Shown: positions 25,689-34,423 of the stretch, in pieces | Position numbering within the stretch: the first letter of the stretch is position 1 | How the letters are laid out: every line of letters begins with the position of its first letter | Origin: Aphanocapsa lilacina HA4352-LM1 | GTDB lineage: Bacteria; Cyanobacteriota; Cyanobacteriia; Gloeobacterales; Gloeobacteraceae | Assembly (NCBI GenBank): GCA_019359725.1 | Contig: JAHHGR010000006.1 | Span: 24,860-88,859, forward strand | DNA: 64,000 nt | Direction of reading: 5' to 3' | Notes under the pieces: generated by a model | Told to the model about the DNA's origin: nothing | The model's input: the letters and a program-made list of their open reading frames with translations, nothing else | Databases searched by the model: none | Position numbers and translations under genes: made by a program

Positions 25689-26531
25689 TCAGTCGAAGGA
25701 GATGAGTTCGTCGCCTTCGATCGCGTTGGAGGCGATGGGCCGGTTGTTGGGAAGCGGGCTGTGCTCGGGTACGGGCAGGCCGCCTTTGAAGACCGGGCGG
25801 TTGTTGATTGTCGGCAGATTCTCGGCCACCTCGACGGTGCTTGGGAAGACCGGGCGGTAGCCGTAGGGCATGTTGCCTTCAGGATGAAAGCGGCCGGTCG
25901 CCTCGACGGGGCGCCCGCCGGGCAGCGGCGTCGTGTCGAGGATCTTCAAGTCGCTTTTGAAAACCGGGCGGGTGGAAACCGGCGGCAGGTTGGTGACCGC
26001 CTGGGTTGGATCCGCGAACACCGGCCGCGGAAAATTGTCGCGCAACTGCTCGGGGGCTTTGAACTTGCTCGCCTCGATGGGACGGCCGTTGGGCAAAAAA
26101 GTCTGGGGCAATATTTTTAATTTGCTCTTGGCGATCGGACGGTGACCAGGCAGATTGCTCTCAGCCGTCATCTCGACGTCGTCTTTGGTGACCGGGCGAT
26201 TTTCACCCAGCACGTGCACAATTTTGAGCTTGCTTCTTTCGATGGGACGTCCCTCCGGCAGCGGGGTTTCCGGCAAAATCTCGATATCAGAAGGAAAGAT
26301 CGGCCGCAGACCGAGCTCTCTGGTGGTGCGGTACACCGTCAGTTCGCCCGCAGGCTGCGTCGCCTTGGACGACTCGACGCGCAGCGCCGGGGCTGTGTGG
26401 TACTGGACCGATTCTAGGTGCGCTTCACCGCTTCCTTGGACAATCTCGCCGCCCGCCGGGAGATCACCGTTTTCGGCCTTTCCGTTCGGGAGATTCTTGC
26501 TGCTGGGTGCTTCCACCGGACTGTCGCTCAT
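25689..26531 (-). CDS. LPxxRPI/V tandem-repeat protein of unknown function
   Basis: A 280-residue protein with no recognised domain. After a polar, Gly/Glu-rich leader of about 65 residues it consists of about eleven units of 16-23 residues, each built around RPI or RPV. Most have the form LPxxRPIxxSKLKIxxxxP (for example LPEGRPIERSKLKIV, LPGHRPIAKSKLKIL, LPNGRPIEASKFKAP, LPGGRPVEATGRF, LPTINNRPVFKGGL). It has no cysteine, no signal peptide and no membrane segment, so it is probably cytosolic and extended or beta-rich. ATG 26531 follows AAAGAGGGACACAGT. It diverges from glcD behind its own promoter with a palindromic operator. I have seen comparable NRPI-type repeats in unannotated cyanobacterial proteins but know of no function. 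Confidence 0.8.
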   Translation of the reverse strand: MSDSPVEAPSSKNLPNGKAENGDLPAGGEIVQGSGEAHLESVQYHTAPALRVESSKATQPAGELTVYRTTRELGLRPIFPSDIEILPETPLPEGRPIERSKLKIVHVLGENRPVTKDDVEMTAESNLPGHRPIAKSKLKILPQTFLPNGRPIEASKFKAPEQLRDNFPRPVFADPTQAVTNLPPVSTRPVFKSDLKILDTTPLPGGRPVEATGRFHPEGNMPYGYRPVFPSTVEVAENLPTINNRPVFKGGLPVPEHSPLPNNRPIASNAIEGDELISFD

Positions 26532-26597
26532 ACTGTGTCCCTCTTTGATTACTGCGCCGTCCCGAAAGAAGCCGGGGTAAGTGTAACAATCCATCAA

Positions 26598-26627
26598 GAA
26601 CTTCAACGAAGTTCCACTGGCATTATA
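26598..26627 (-). promoter_or_regulatory. promoter and putative operator of the repeat-protein gene
   Basis: On the minus strand a perfect TATAAT (plus 26622-26627) is followed, where transcription should begin, by the inverted repeat GAACTTC-N3-GAAGTTC (plus 26598-26614). No good -35 is present, which suggests an activator or an alternative sigma factor. A repressor bound to the inverted repeat would cover the start point. Confidence 0.5.
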
Positions 26628-26798
26628 GAGAGAAACTTCACAAAAGACACGGCCAGTTCGCTTCTGTGCCCGGGGGAGCGCGTCCGGTGCCACCGGCCGT
26701 CTGGCTGCGGCCACGACGCGGCCCGCGCCTTGCCGAGCGGTTTTTTCCCCAAAGCCGGAGTCTACACTGAATCTAGAAGTCGCGCGCATCAGGCCAAA

Positions 26799-28265
26799 AT
26801 GCCCACCCTCGCCAAACGCAACTGGCGGGCGATAGCCCAGCAGATGGAACAGATTGTCGGCAAATCCGGCGTCGTCTGGACACCCGAGGAGTTGCTGGTC
26901 TTCGAGTGCGACGGGCTTGCCAGTTACAAACAGCGCCCTGCCCTCGCCGTATTGCCGCGCACCACCGAGGAAGCCTCGCGGGTGCTCGCGCTGTGCTATC
27001 GGGAAGGATTGCCCTTCGTGGCCAGAGGCTCCGGGACGGGCCTTTCCGGTGGAGCGCTGCCGGTCGAAGGGTGCGTGCTGGTGGTCACCGCGCGCATGAA
27101 CCGAATTTTGGCCATCGACCTGGACAACCATCAGGTGGTCGTGCAGCCGGGGGTGATCAACAACTGGGTCACCCAGGCGGTGAGCGGCGCTGGATTTTAT
27201 TACGCCCCCGATCCTTCCAGCCAGAGCATCTGCTCGATTGGCGGCAACGTTGCCGAGAATTCCGGCGGCGTGCATTGCCTCAAGTACGGCGTCACCACCA
27301 ACCATGTGCTCGGCCTCAAACTGGTCCTGCCCGACGGTGAAATTGTCGATGTGGGCGGCCCGGTGCCCGAGAGCCCCGGGTACGACCTGGCGGGGGTATT
27401 CGTCGGCTCCGAAGGCACTCTGGGAATCGCCGCCGAGATCACCTTGCGCCTGCTGCGCAGCGCCGAATCGATCCGGGTCTTGCTCGCCGATTTTGCCACC
27501 GTCGAGGCAGCGGGTTCGGCGGTCACGGCGATTATCGCGGCAGGGATCGTGCCGGGGGGCATGGAGATCATGGACAACCTCAGCATCAACGCCGTCGAGG
27601 ACGTCGTCGCCACCGAGTGCTACCCGCGCGACGCCGGGGCGATTTTGCTCGTCGAGGTGGACGGGCTTGCAGTCGAAGTCGAGGCGACGAGTACTCAGGT
27701 GGAAGCCCTTTGCCGGGAGGCCGGTGCGCGCGCGGTGCGCTCCGCCACCGACCCCGCCGAGCGGCTCAAACTCTGGAAGGGGCGCAAGGCCGCCTTTGCC
27801 GCGATGGGCCGACGCGCCCCCAACTACTACGTTCAAGACGGGGTGATCCCGCGCACGAAGCTACAGTGCGTCCTTCAGCAGATTGAATTGCTGAGCAAAA
27901 AGCACGGCTATCCGGTGGCGAACGTCTTTCACGCGGGCGACGGCAACTTGCACCCGCTGATTCTCTACGACGGGCGGATCGCCGGAGAACTCGAAAAAGT
28001 CGAAATCCTAGGCGGCGAGATTCTCAAGCTCTGCGTGGCGGTAGGCGGCAGCATTTCGGGCGAGCACGGCATCGGGGCGGAGAAACGCTGCTATATGAGC
28101 GACATGTTCACCCCGGCAGATCTAGAGACCATGCAGTGGGTGCGCGCCGTGTTCGATCCGAAGGGCCTGGCCAACCCCACCAAGCTCTTTCCCACCCCGC
28201 GCACCTGCGGCGAAGCCGCCCGCGCCGAATCTGAGGCGCGCTTCGCTGCTGTGGAACGGTTTTGA
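26799..28265 (+). CDS. glcD: glycolate dehydrogenase FAD subunit GlcD
   Basis: The 488-residue flavoprotein has the FAD-binding type-4 (PCMH) domain with PFVARGSGTGLSGGA and SICSIGGNVAENSGG, then the FAD-oxidase C-terminal domain with NVFHAGDGNLHPLI and ISGEHGIG. It oxidises glycolate to glyoxylate, the photorespiratory salvage step, passing electrons to the GlcE/GlcF subunits and then to quinone. The ATG at 26799 gives the usual start. The neighbouring glcE and glcF on the same strand support this over D-lactate dehydrogenase, which has a similar sequence. Confidence 0.92.
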   Translation: MPTLAKRNWRAIAQQMEQIVGKSGVVWTPEELLVFECDGLASYKQRPALAVLPRTTEEASRVLALCYREGLPFVARGSGTGLSGGALPVEGCVLVVTARMNRILAIDLDNHQVVVQPGVINNWVTQAVSGAGFYYAPDPSSQSICSIGGNVAENSGGVHCLKYGVTTNHVLGLKLVLPDGEIVDVGGPVPESPGYDLAGVFVGSEGTLGIAAEITLRLLRSAESIRVLLADFATVEAAGSAVTAIIAAGIVPGGMEIMDNLSINAVEDVVATECYPRDAGAILLVEVDGLAVEVEATSTQVEALCREAGARAVRSATDPAERLKLWKGRKAAFAAMGRRAPNYYVQDGVIPRTKLQCVLQQIELLSKKHGYPVANVFHAGDGNLHPLILYDGRIAGELEKVEILGGEILKLCVAVGGSISGEHGIGAEKRCYMSDMFTPADLETMQWVRAVFDPKGLANPTKLFPTPRTCGEAARAESEARFAAVERF

Positions 28266-28298
28266 TCCCCGTATAGTAGAAAAGCACTGAACGTCCGG

Positions 28299-29606
28299 GT
28301 GGCTTTGAGCGCGATTTCTAGATCGATCTTCCCGACTCTCGAAACGATCGTGGGCAGTGCCGGTTGCAGTTCACTCGCTCGATATGCCCCCGCCGCTGCC
28401 CTGCTGCTCAAACAAACGGGTGTCAATCCCGAAACACCCGTGGCGCTGCCGGACAGCCCCGCACTGCTCGCGGAGGTGATGCGCTGCGCCCACCAAAATC
28501 GTTGGCGGGTTCTGCCCGCAGGCTGCGGCTCCAAGCTCGGCTGGGGAAGCTTGCCCTCGGACGCCGACTTGCTGGTGAGCACCGCCAGACTCGACCGGCT
28601 CATCGAACATGCCGCCGGGGATCTGACCGTCACTGCCGAGGCCGGTATCCGTTTTGTCACCCTGCAGGCGCAGTTGGCCAAGGCCAACCAGTTTCTCGCC
28701 CTCGACCCTGCCTACCCCGAGCAAGCCTCCCTAGGCGGGATACTGTCCACCGCCGACAGCGGCCCGCTGCGCCACCGCTACGGCGGCGTGCGGGACATGT
28801 GCCTGGGGATTGGCGTGGTGCGCGCCGACGGTAAGCCGGTCAAAGCCGGGGGGCGCGTGGTCAAAAATGTGGCGGGCTACGACCTGATGAAGCTGTTCAC
28901 CGGCGCCTACGGCACCCTCGGGATCGTCTCGCAATTGACCTTCAGGCTGCATCCGCTGCCCGAAGCCTGGCGCACAGTCGTGCTGAGCCCCCAGCTCCCG
29001 CAAGCGCTATCGCGCGCGGCGGCGGCGCTACGCGCCTCAGCCCTGACACCCCTCGCGGTGGAGGTTGCCGACGAGAGCACCTTTGTCGGGTTGGGATTGC
29101 ACAACCAACCGGGCCTGCTGGTCCGCTTCGGTGGGAGCGAGGCGAGTGTGCGCGAGCAAAGCGCCCAGCTGTTGGCGCTTGCTCCCGGTCTTGGGACGCA
29201 TATCCTCGAAGGCGAGGCGGACAAAAAGCTCTGGGAGCAGCTGCGCACTCAGTTCTGGCAATCGGCGAGTCCTGAGGCGGTGATCTGCAAGCTCGGCGTG
29301 CCGCCCGCGCGGGTGGTGGCAGCGCTGGGGTGCGCCCGAGAGCGCGGTGCCCGCCTTTGCCTGCGCAGCGGCAGCGGCGTGGGGCTGGTGCGCTGGGAGA
29401 GGGTCGATACCGCCACAGTCGAAGCGCTGCGCCATTTCTGCCGAGCTGAGGGTGGCTATCTGACGGTGCTCGAAGCGCCGAGCGCCCTCAAAGTCGCCAT
29501 CGATGTTTGGGATATCGCTCCCGGCGCCGCCGCCCTGATGGCCCGCATCCGCCGCCGGTTCGATCCGGAGCAAATCTTTGCCTGCCGCCCCTTTGGGCCG
29601 GGTTGA
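28299..29606 (+). CDS. glcE: glycolate dehydrogenase subunit GlcE
   Basis: The 435-residue protein is a second, smaller FAD-binding type-4 protein: RVLPAGCGSKLGWG, LGGILSTADSGPLRHRYGGVRD, GGRVVKNVAGYDLMKLFTGAYGTLGI, typical of GlcE. It begins with GTG at 28299, 33 bp after glcD. It should pair with GlcD and GlcF on the cytoplasmic face of the membrane. Confidence 0.92.
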   Translation: MALSAISRSIFPTLETIVGSAGCSSLARYAPAAALLLKQTGVNPETPVALPDSPALLAEVMRCAHQNRWRVLPAGCGSKLGWGSLPSDADLLVSTARLDRLIEHAAGDLTVTAEAGIRFVTLQAQLAKANQFLALDPAYPEQASLGGILSTADSGPLRHRYGGVRDMCLGIGVVRADGKPVKAGGRVVKNVAGYDLMKLFTGAYGTLGIVSQLTFRLHPLPEAWRTVVLSPQLPQALSRAAAALRASALTPLAVEVADESTFVGLGLHNQPGLLVRFGGSEASVREQSAQLLALAPGLGTHILEGEADKKLWEQLRTQFWQSASPEAVICKLGVPPARVVAALGCARERGARLCLRSGSGVGLVRWERVDTATVEALRHFCRAEGGYLTVLEAPSALKVAIDVWDIAPGAAALMARIRRRFDPEQIFACRPFGPG

Positions 29607-29669
29607 ACTCGGACGGTGTGCCCGCCCGGGTGTACCTTGCAAGCAGGTGCCATTCCAGCGAGTTGACCA

Positions 29670-31016
29670 ATGGAGAACCAGCCCCGGCTTGCCGTACCGA
29701 GAGCCTTCGATGCGAATCATCCCCCCGATGCGCAAATGATCGACACCTGCGTGCACTGCGGCTTCTGCCTCGCTACCTGTCCGAGCTACCGGGTGCTCGG
29801 CACGGAGATGGACTCGCCCCGGGGCCGCATCTATCTGATGGACGCGCTCAACGAGGGTGAGATTTCCCTCTCGCAGGCGACCGCCGGTCATTTCGACAGC
29901 TGCCTGGGCTGCCTCGCCTGTGTGAGTACCTGTCCCTCCGGCGTGCAGTACGACCAACTGATCGCCGCCACCCGCCCCCAGGTGGAGCGCAACGTCGAGC
30001 GCTCCGTCCCCGACCGGCTGCTGCGCGCTTTGATCTTCAACCTGCTGCCCTACCCGCGCCGGTTGCGCCCGCTGCTACTTGCGCTGATTCCCTACCAGAA
30101 ACTTGGCGTGCAGAAGCTGGTGCGCAAAAGCGGCCTGCTGCAAAAATTTGCCCCGCGTTTGGCGGCGATGGAGTCGATTCTTCCTGCAGTGCCCGCGAGC
30201 GCCTTCGCGGCCCCGATGCCCGAGCGGGTGGCCGCCCAGGGCAAGCAGCGCTTTCGGGTGGGAATGATCACCGGCTGCGTGCAGCGGCTATTTTTTGATC
30301 GGGTCAACCGCGCCACGCTGCGGGTACTCACCGCCATCGGCTGCGAGGTGGTCATCCCCCGCTCCCAGGGCTGCTGCGCGGCCCTTCCCCAGCACCAGGG
30401 CCAGAGCGCACAGGCCCGGCAGATGGCCCGCGACCTCATCGACAGTTTTGCCGACAGCAATGTCGATTATCTGATCATCAACGCCGCCGGCTGCGGCCAC
30501 ACCCTCAAGGAGTACGGCCACATCCTGGCGGACGACCCCGTCTACCGCGAGCGGGCCGCCGCCTTTGCCGCCAAAGTGCGCGACGTGCAGGAATTTTTGT
30601 ACTGGGCCAAAATCCTCGTCCCCCTCCAACCGATTGCCGACGGGCCGCTTGCGGTCGTCTATCAGGATGCCTGCCATCTGCTGCACGGCCAGCGCATCAG
30701 CCTGCAGCCGCGCCAGTTGCTTGCCCAGATTCCTGGAGTGCAAGTGCGCGAGCCGGTGGATGCGGCCCTCTGCTGCGGCAGCGCCGGGGTCTATAACATT
30801 CTGCAGCCGGAGATTGGCGAGGAACTCGGCCGCCAAAAAGTCGAGAATCTGCTCGCGACCGGTGCCGTGCTTATCGCTTCTGCAAACCCCGGCTGCACCC
30901 TGCAGATCCGCAAGCACCTGGAACTGACCGGCCAGGCAGTACCCGTGAGGCATCCCATGGAACTCATCGACGCCGCCATTCGCGGGGTGAAAGTTGCGGA
31001 TCTTCCCGCAAGCTGA
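29670..31016 (+). CDS. glcF: glycolate dehydrogenase iron-sulphur subunit GlcF
   Basis: The 448-residue protein has two [4Fe-4S] ferredoxin motifs: Cys27, 30, 33, 37 (CVHCGFCLATCP) and Cys78, 81, 84, 88 (CLGCLACVSTCP). Two CCG-type domains follow, with QGCCAALPQHQG and AALCCGSAGVYN. It carries electrons from GlcD/GlcE towards quinones. It is 63 bp downstream of glcE, completing a contiguous glcDEF operon that is often scattered in other cyanobacteria. Confidence 0.93.
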   Translation: MENQPRLAVPRAFDANHPPDAQMIDTCVHCGFCLATCPSYRVLGTEMDSPRGRIYLMDALNEGEISLSQATAGHFDSCLGCLACVSTCPSGVQYDQLIAATRPQVERNVERSVPDRLLRALIFNLLPYPRRLRPLLLALIPYQKLGVQKLVRKSGLLQKFAPRLAAMESILPAVPASAFAAPMPERVAAQGKQRFRVGMITGCVQRLFFDRVNRATLRVLTAIGCEVVIPRSQGCCAALPQHQGQSAQARQMARDLIDSFADSNVDYLIINAAGCGHTLKEYGHILADDPVYRERAAAFAAKVRDVQEFLYWAKILVPLQPIADGPLAVVYQDACHLLHGQRISLQPRQLLAQIPGVQVREPVDAALCCGSAGVYNILQPEIGEELGRQKVENLLATGAVLIASANPGCTLQIRKHLELTGQAVPVRHPMELIDAAIRGVKVADLPAS

Positions 31017-31109
31017 GGCCGATCCCCGCGACAAAAGCCGGTAAATTCTCGCTGTACTATGAGGAGACGCCCGCCAGCCGCTCTTGAATTGCAGTTTCGA
31101 GGATCTTCG

Positions 31110-33326
31110 ATGGTCGTCACGCCGCAGCAGTTGTCCACCCTGCCCGCTTTTTGCGAAGGTATCCAGTACTTTGCCGAACCCGGCGACTTTTTTGCGAGCC
31201 ACAGCAAGCAGCCGGTGATCGCCCAGGGCCAGGTGGCCATCGCCGATGCGACCGATCCCGAGGCGGTCTTCCAAACCCTGCTGGCAGCCGACGCGCTGCG
31301 CTACTTGACGTTGCAAATCACTGCAAGCAAGGCCAGCGGTCACCCCGGCGGTTTTGCCAGCAGCGCCGAGGCGGTGGCGGCGCTCTTCATGCTCGGGCAC
31401 AAAAATATGCCGACCGAAGTGGGTCACCACGCGCCCGGATACTACAGTGCGATGTTCCTCGATCGCTCGCTGGAGGCGATGGGCATCGAGACGGTCACCC
31501 AACTGCGCGAGCGCTACCGCGAAAGGCACGGGCTGCTGGGGCACCTGTCGGGCTTCATCCCCGGCATCCTCTCCCCTGCCGGTCCCCTCGGCCAGGGCCA
31601 GCACTTTGCGATGGCAGGGGCGAAACTCTATCCCGGTACGCTCTTCCCGGTCACCATCGGCGACGGCGGCCTGGGTGAACCCTACGTGCTGAGCGCCTTC
31701 GGCCATTTCCATACCGCCTTTCCCGAGATCACCAACTTTCTGCCGGTGCTGGTCTGGAACGGCTTCAGCCAGGAGCACCACTCGATGGTCTCGACGGTCG
31801 GCAACGAAGCGATGATCGACCTCTGGCGCGCCCAGGGCTTTGAAGAGGTGTTCCTTGTCGACGCCAAGTCCTTTGAGGATCAAGACCAGCAGGGCGGCCC
31901 TTACGTCGACAGCACCGGCTTCGGGTTCACCCAGCGGCTCGCCTTTACCGCCGCGGTGCTCGCCGCCGCCCACCGGTCCGCCCAGGCGGCCCTCGGGGGA
32001 AAATTGTGCGTGCTGATCATCAAACAGCTCAAAGGTGCGGGTGTACATGCCCGCGGCGCCAAATCCCACAACCTCTACGCCCAGCACACCCTCGACAACC
32101 CCGAGATTGTCTCGGCCCTGCAAAGCCGTGCCCTCCCCCCGGAGGCCTGGGCTCTGGTGCGCGCCAATTTCGAGCGCGCCGGGGGCGGCCCGGCGGCCCG
32201 GGTGGCGGTCACCGAGTCGGTCAGACCCCTGCCGCAACTGGGAGAATTGCCCTGCGAAGCGTTTGAAGTGGGCGGCCCTGCGAAGGTGGCGACCACAGCT
32301 ATGGGCAACCTGGTGGCCGCCGTCGGCCGCGCCGACCGCAGCTTTATCGTCAGCAACGCCGACGGCAACGAAGCCTCGGGCATCGCCAACATCAACCAGG
32401 CGCTACGCATCGTGCACCCCACCGCCGATGCACTGTACTACCAGGAGCCAGGCGGACAGGTCTACGAACCTCTCAGCGAGGATGCCTGCGCCGGACTTGC
32501 CGCCGCCCTGTCGCTGTTGGGCTGCCGCAGCCTCTGGTGTTCCTACGAGTCGTTCGCCATCAACGGATTGCCCATCTGGCAGACGGTCACCCAAGCGATG
32601 GCCGAACTGCGCCGCCCCACCCCCTCGGCCGTCTGCCTGTTCACCGCGGGCGCCCTCGAACAGGGCCGCAACGGCTGGACCCACCAGCGGCCAGAGATCG
32701 AAAACTACTTTGCCGCCCTGATGCGCAACGGCAACGTCTATCCGGTATTTCCCGTCGATGCCAACAGCATCCAGGCGACCTACGCCTGGGCTCTGGGTAC
32801 CGTCAACAAGGGTATCGCCATCTTTGCCAGCAAGACGCCCCTGCCGGTGCGCATCACCCTCGATCAAGGCCGTCAAGCCCTGGCCGAGGGAGCGATCACT
32901 CTACTCCAGAGCAGTGAGACGCCCCGGGTCACCTTTGCCGTGGTCGGGGACATGGCCCTGCTGCCGGTCTTCGAAGCCGCTCAATCGCTCGCAGCGCTGG
33001 GCATCGCCGGCCGGATCGTCTCGGTGGTCAACCCGCGGCGGCTCTACCGGCCCAGCGACGTTGCCTGGCAAAGTTGCTCCAAAGCGGACGGCGAATTTCT
33101 CAGCGACGAGGGTTTTGAGCGGCTGTTCGGCGCCGAAGTGCTCGTCGGAGTCACCGGCGGCGCCGGCGGCATGCTCGAACCGGTATTCCTGCGCTCACAG
33201 GCCCGCCGACGCGAAACTTTCTGCTGGAAGCGCGGCGAGACCACCGCAAGCCCGGGCGAACTGATGGCCTTTAATGGCCTGACCGCCGCTTCCCTGTGCG
33301 AGCGCGTTCAGCAGCTGCTGGTTTAG
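31110..33326 (+). CDS. phosphoketolase/transketolase-like ThDP enzyme (Sll0529-like)
   Basis: The 738-residue protein shows transketolase-type ThDP features: SKASGHPGGFASSAEA, GQGQHFAMAGAKLY, the GDGGLGEPYVLSAFG cofactor motif, and a C-terminal half with CSYESFAINGLPIWQTVT and WTHQRPEIENYF that resembles phosphoketolase (GxTHQDPG). It matches, from memory, the Synechocystis Sll0529 group, proposed to be a second phosphoketolase. If so it would split xylulose or fructose phosphate to acetyl phosphate; the activity is unproven. ATG 31110 is chosen because GAGGATCTTCG precedes it, over 31059. It follows glcDEF by 93 bp. Confidence 0.78.
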   Translation: MVVTPQQLSTLPAFCEGIQYFAEPGDFFASHSKQPVIAQGQVAIADATDPEAVFQTLLAADALRYLTLQITASKASGHPGGFASSAEAVAALFMLGHKNMPTEVGHHAPGYYSAMFLDRSLEAMGIETVTQLRERYRERHGLLGHLSGFIPGILSPAGPLGQGQHFAMAGAKLYPGTLFPVTIGDGGLGEPYVLSAFGHFHTAFPEITNFLPVLVWNGFSQEHHSMVSTVGNEAMIDLWRAQGFEEVFLVDAKSFEDQDQQGGPYVDSTGFGFTQRLAFTAAVLAAAHRSAQAALGGKLCVLIIKQLKGAGVHARGAKSHNLYAQHTLDNPEIVSALQSRALPPEAWALVRANFERAGGGPAARVAVTESVRPLPQLGELPCEAFEVGGPAKVATTAMGNLVAAVGRADRSFIVSNADGNEASGIANINQALRIVHPTADALYYQEPGGQVYEPLSEDACAGLAAALSLLGCRSLWCSYESFAINGLPIWQTVTQAMAELRRPTPSAVCLFTAGALEQGRNGWTHQRPEIENYFAALMRNGNVYPVFPVDANSIQATYAWALGTVNKGIAIFASKTPLPVRITLDQGRQALAEGAITLLQSSETPRVTFAVVGDMALLPVFEAAQSLAALGIAGRIVSVVNPRRLYRPSDVAWQSCSKADGEFLSDEGFERLFGAEVLVGVTGGAGGMLEPVFLRSQARRRETFCWKRGETTASPGELMAFNGLTAASLCERVQQLLV

Positions 33327-33499
33327 AGAACTTTTGCCAGGCGCCGCTCGTCTCCCTGCCCCATCGAAGGGAAAACCGCATCGGACCGTTCTCGGTCGAG
33401 CCATTCCCCAAAGTGGGATTTAATGGGACAGTCCCTCCGGGCCTTTGCGCATCCTGACTTCCCCACGCAGCCTGGTGCACCTTTGAAGCGGAAACTGCA

Positions 33500-34084
33500 A
33501 TGAACGGCGGCACCCATGTGGCCATCGCCAACCTGGCTTACCTGGCTTTGGGTCTGGTGACCCAGACCCAGGGCTGGTCTTTGCCGGTCGACTGGTCCCA
33601 TCTGGCGGCGGTATCGGTGGCCGGGGTACTCGCCGATATCGACTGCCCCACCTCCTGGTTGGGCTTGCAGGTGCCGCTGCTGAGCCGCCTGCTGGAGCGG
33701 AATCTGGGCCGCCGCGGTTGGATGCATACGTTTTGGGCGGCCTTGCTGGTGAGTGTGCCCTGGCTGGGAGCGAGTGGGAGCCTGGCCTTGGCCGTGTTCG
33801 TAGGCTACACCTCCCACCTGGCGTGCGATGGGTTCACCTGGCCGGGCCTGCGCCCCTGGCCGCCGTTTCCACTGCCCTTCGGGGTGGTGCTGTTTCGCAA
33901 CGGCGGCTTTTGGGACGTGGTTATCGGCATGGTGGCGATTATCGGCAGCTGGATCTGCCTGGTCCACCGGGTCGGTTCCGCTGCCGCCCGCGCTATCGAA
34001 GATCCGCTGACCTGGGGCCTGATCTTGCTGTTGGTAGCCCTGCTGCCGGGATGGCTACTGTCCACCACGATCCGGCGCATCTGA
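33500..34084 (+). CDS. YdjM-like membrane-bound metal-dependent hydrolase
   Basis: A 194-residue integral membrane protein with four to five hydrophobic segments. It has the conserved polar motifs of the YdjM/DUF457 family: GGTHVAIANLA near the start, LADIDCPTSWLG, RGWMHTFW and GYTSHLACDGFTWPGLRPWPP. The family is assumed to be a membrane hydrolase because of the conserved His/Asp set; no substrate is known. Confidence 0.82.
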   Translation: MNGGTHVAIANLAYLALGLVTQTQGWSLPVDWSHLAAVSVAGVLADIDCPTSWLGLQVPLLSRLLERNLGRRGWMHTFWAALLVSVPWLGASGSLALAVFVGYTSHLACDGFTWPGLRPWPPFPLPFGVVLFRNGGFWDVVIGMVAIIGSWICLVHRVGSAAARAIEDPLTWGLILLLVALLPGWLLSTTIRRI

Positions 34085-34225
34085 ATTTACTATGCAATTT
34101 ACACGTACCCCGCGGGGACCGATTCTTGACTCAGCCCTTCCTGACCTTCAAGCGGCCCTTATGGCGCGACCAAATGCATGCATTCTCGTCGATCCGGGCA
34201 GGCGAGACGCGGAGAGACGACATTT

Positions 34226-34269
34226 TGTAGCAATTGCTACAGATATTTTGCGAAGCGGTATTGTATTAA
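34226..34269 (+). promoter_or_regulatory. NtcA-type box with downstream -10
   Basis: TGTAGCAATTGCTACA (34226-34241) is a perfect 16-bp palindrome that contains the NtcA consensus GTA-N8-TAC. TATTAA (34264-34269) begins 23 bases after the TAC, the spacing seen in NtcA-activated promoters; TATTGT at 34259 is an alternative hexamer. The predicted start is near 34276. The nearest downstream frame is the small ORF at 34307. Confidence 0.55.
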
Positions 34270-34306
34270 TTATTCTAAACCCTTCCCTGTGACTCTTGCT
34301 GGTTGG

Positions 34307-34423
34307 ATGTTTAGGCTACTTTTTCTGGTTGGCGCCTGCGTCGGCAGCTTTTGTTGGGGCGCTACGCTGTTTATCTGCTGCACACCTGGCTACTGCAGTG
34401 CCCTCGCCAATATATTCGACTAG
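34307..34423 (+). CDS. possible 38-residue cysteine-rich membrane peptide
   Basis: A short frame starting with ATG encodes MFRLLFLVGACVGSFCWG, a further hydrophobic stretch with four more cysteines and a polar end (ANIFD). It has one membrane-spanning segment and six cysteines. No ribosome site is evident. It is listed because it lies about 30 bases after the predicted start of the NtcA-type promoter. It could equally be a non-coding RNA or chance. Confidence 0.3.
   Translation: MFRLLFLVGACVGSFCWGATLFICCTPGYCSALANIFD

Noticed and set aside
26532..27836. Extension of the repeat-protein frame over glcD
   Set aside because: It is antisense to glcD; a good ribosome site and promoter define the start at 26531.
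30288..32237. Minus-strand frame of 649 codons
   Set aside because: Antisense to glcF and the ThDP enzyme, with no recognisable domain.
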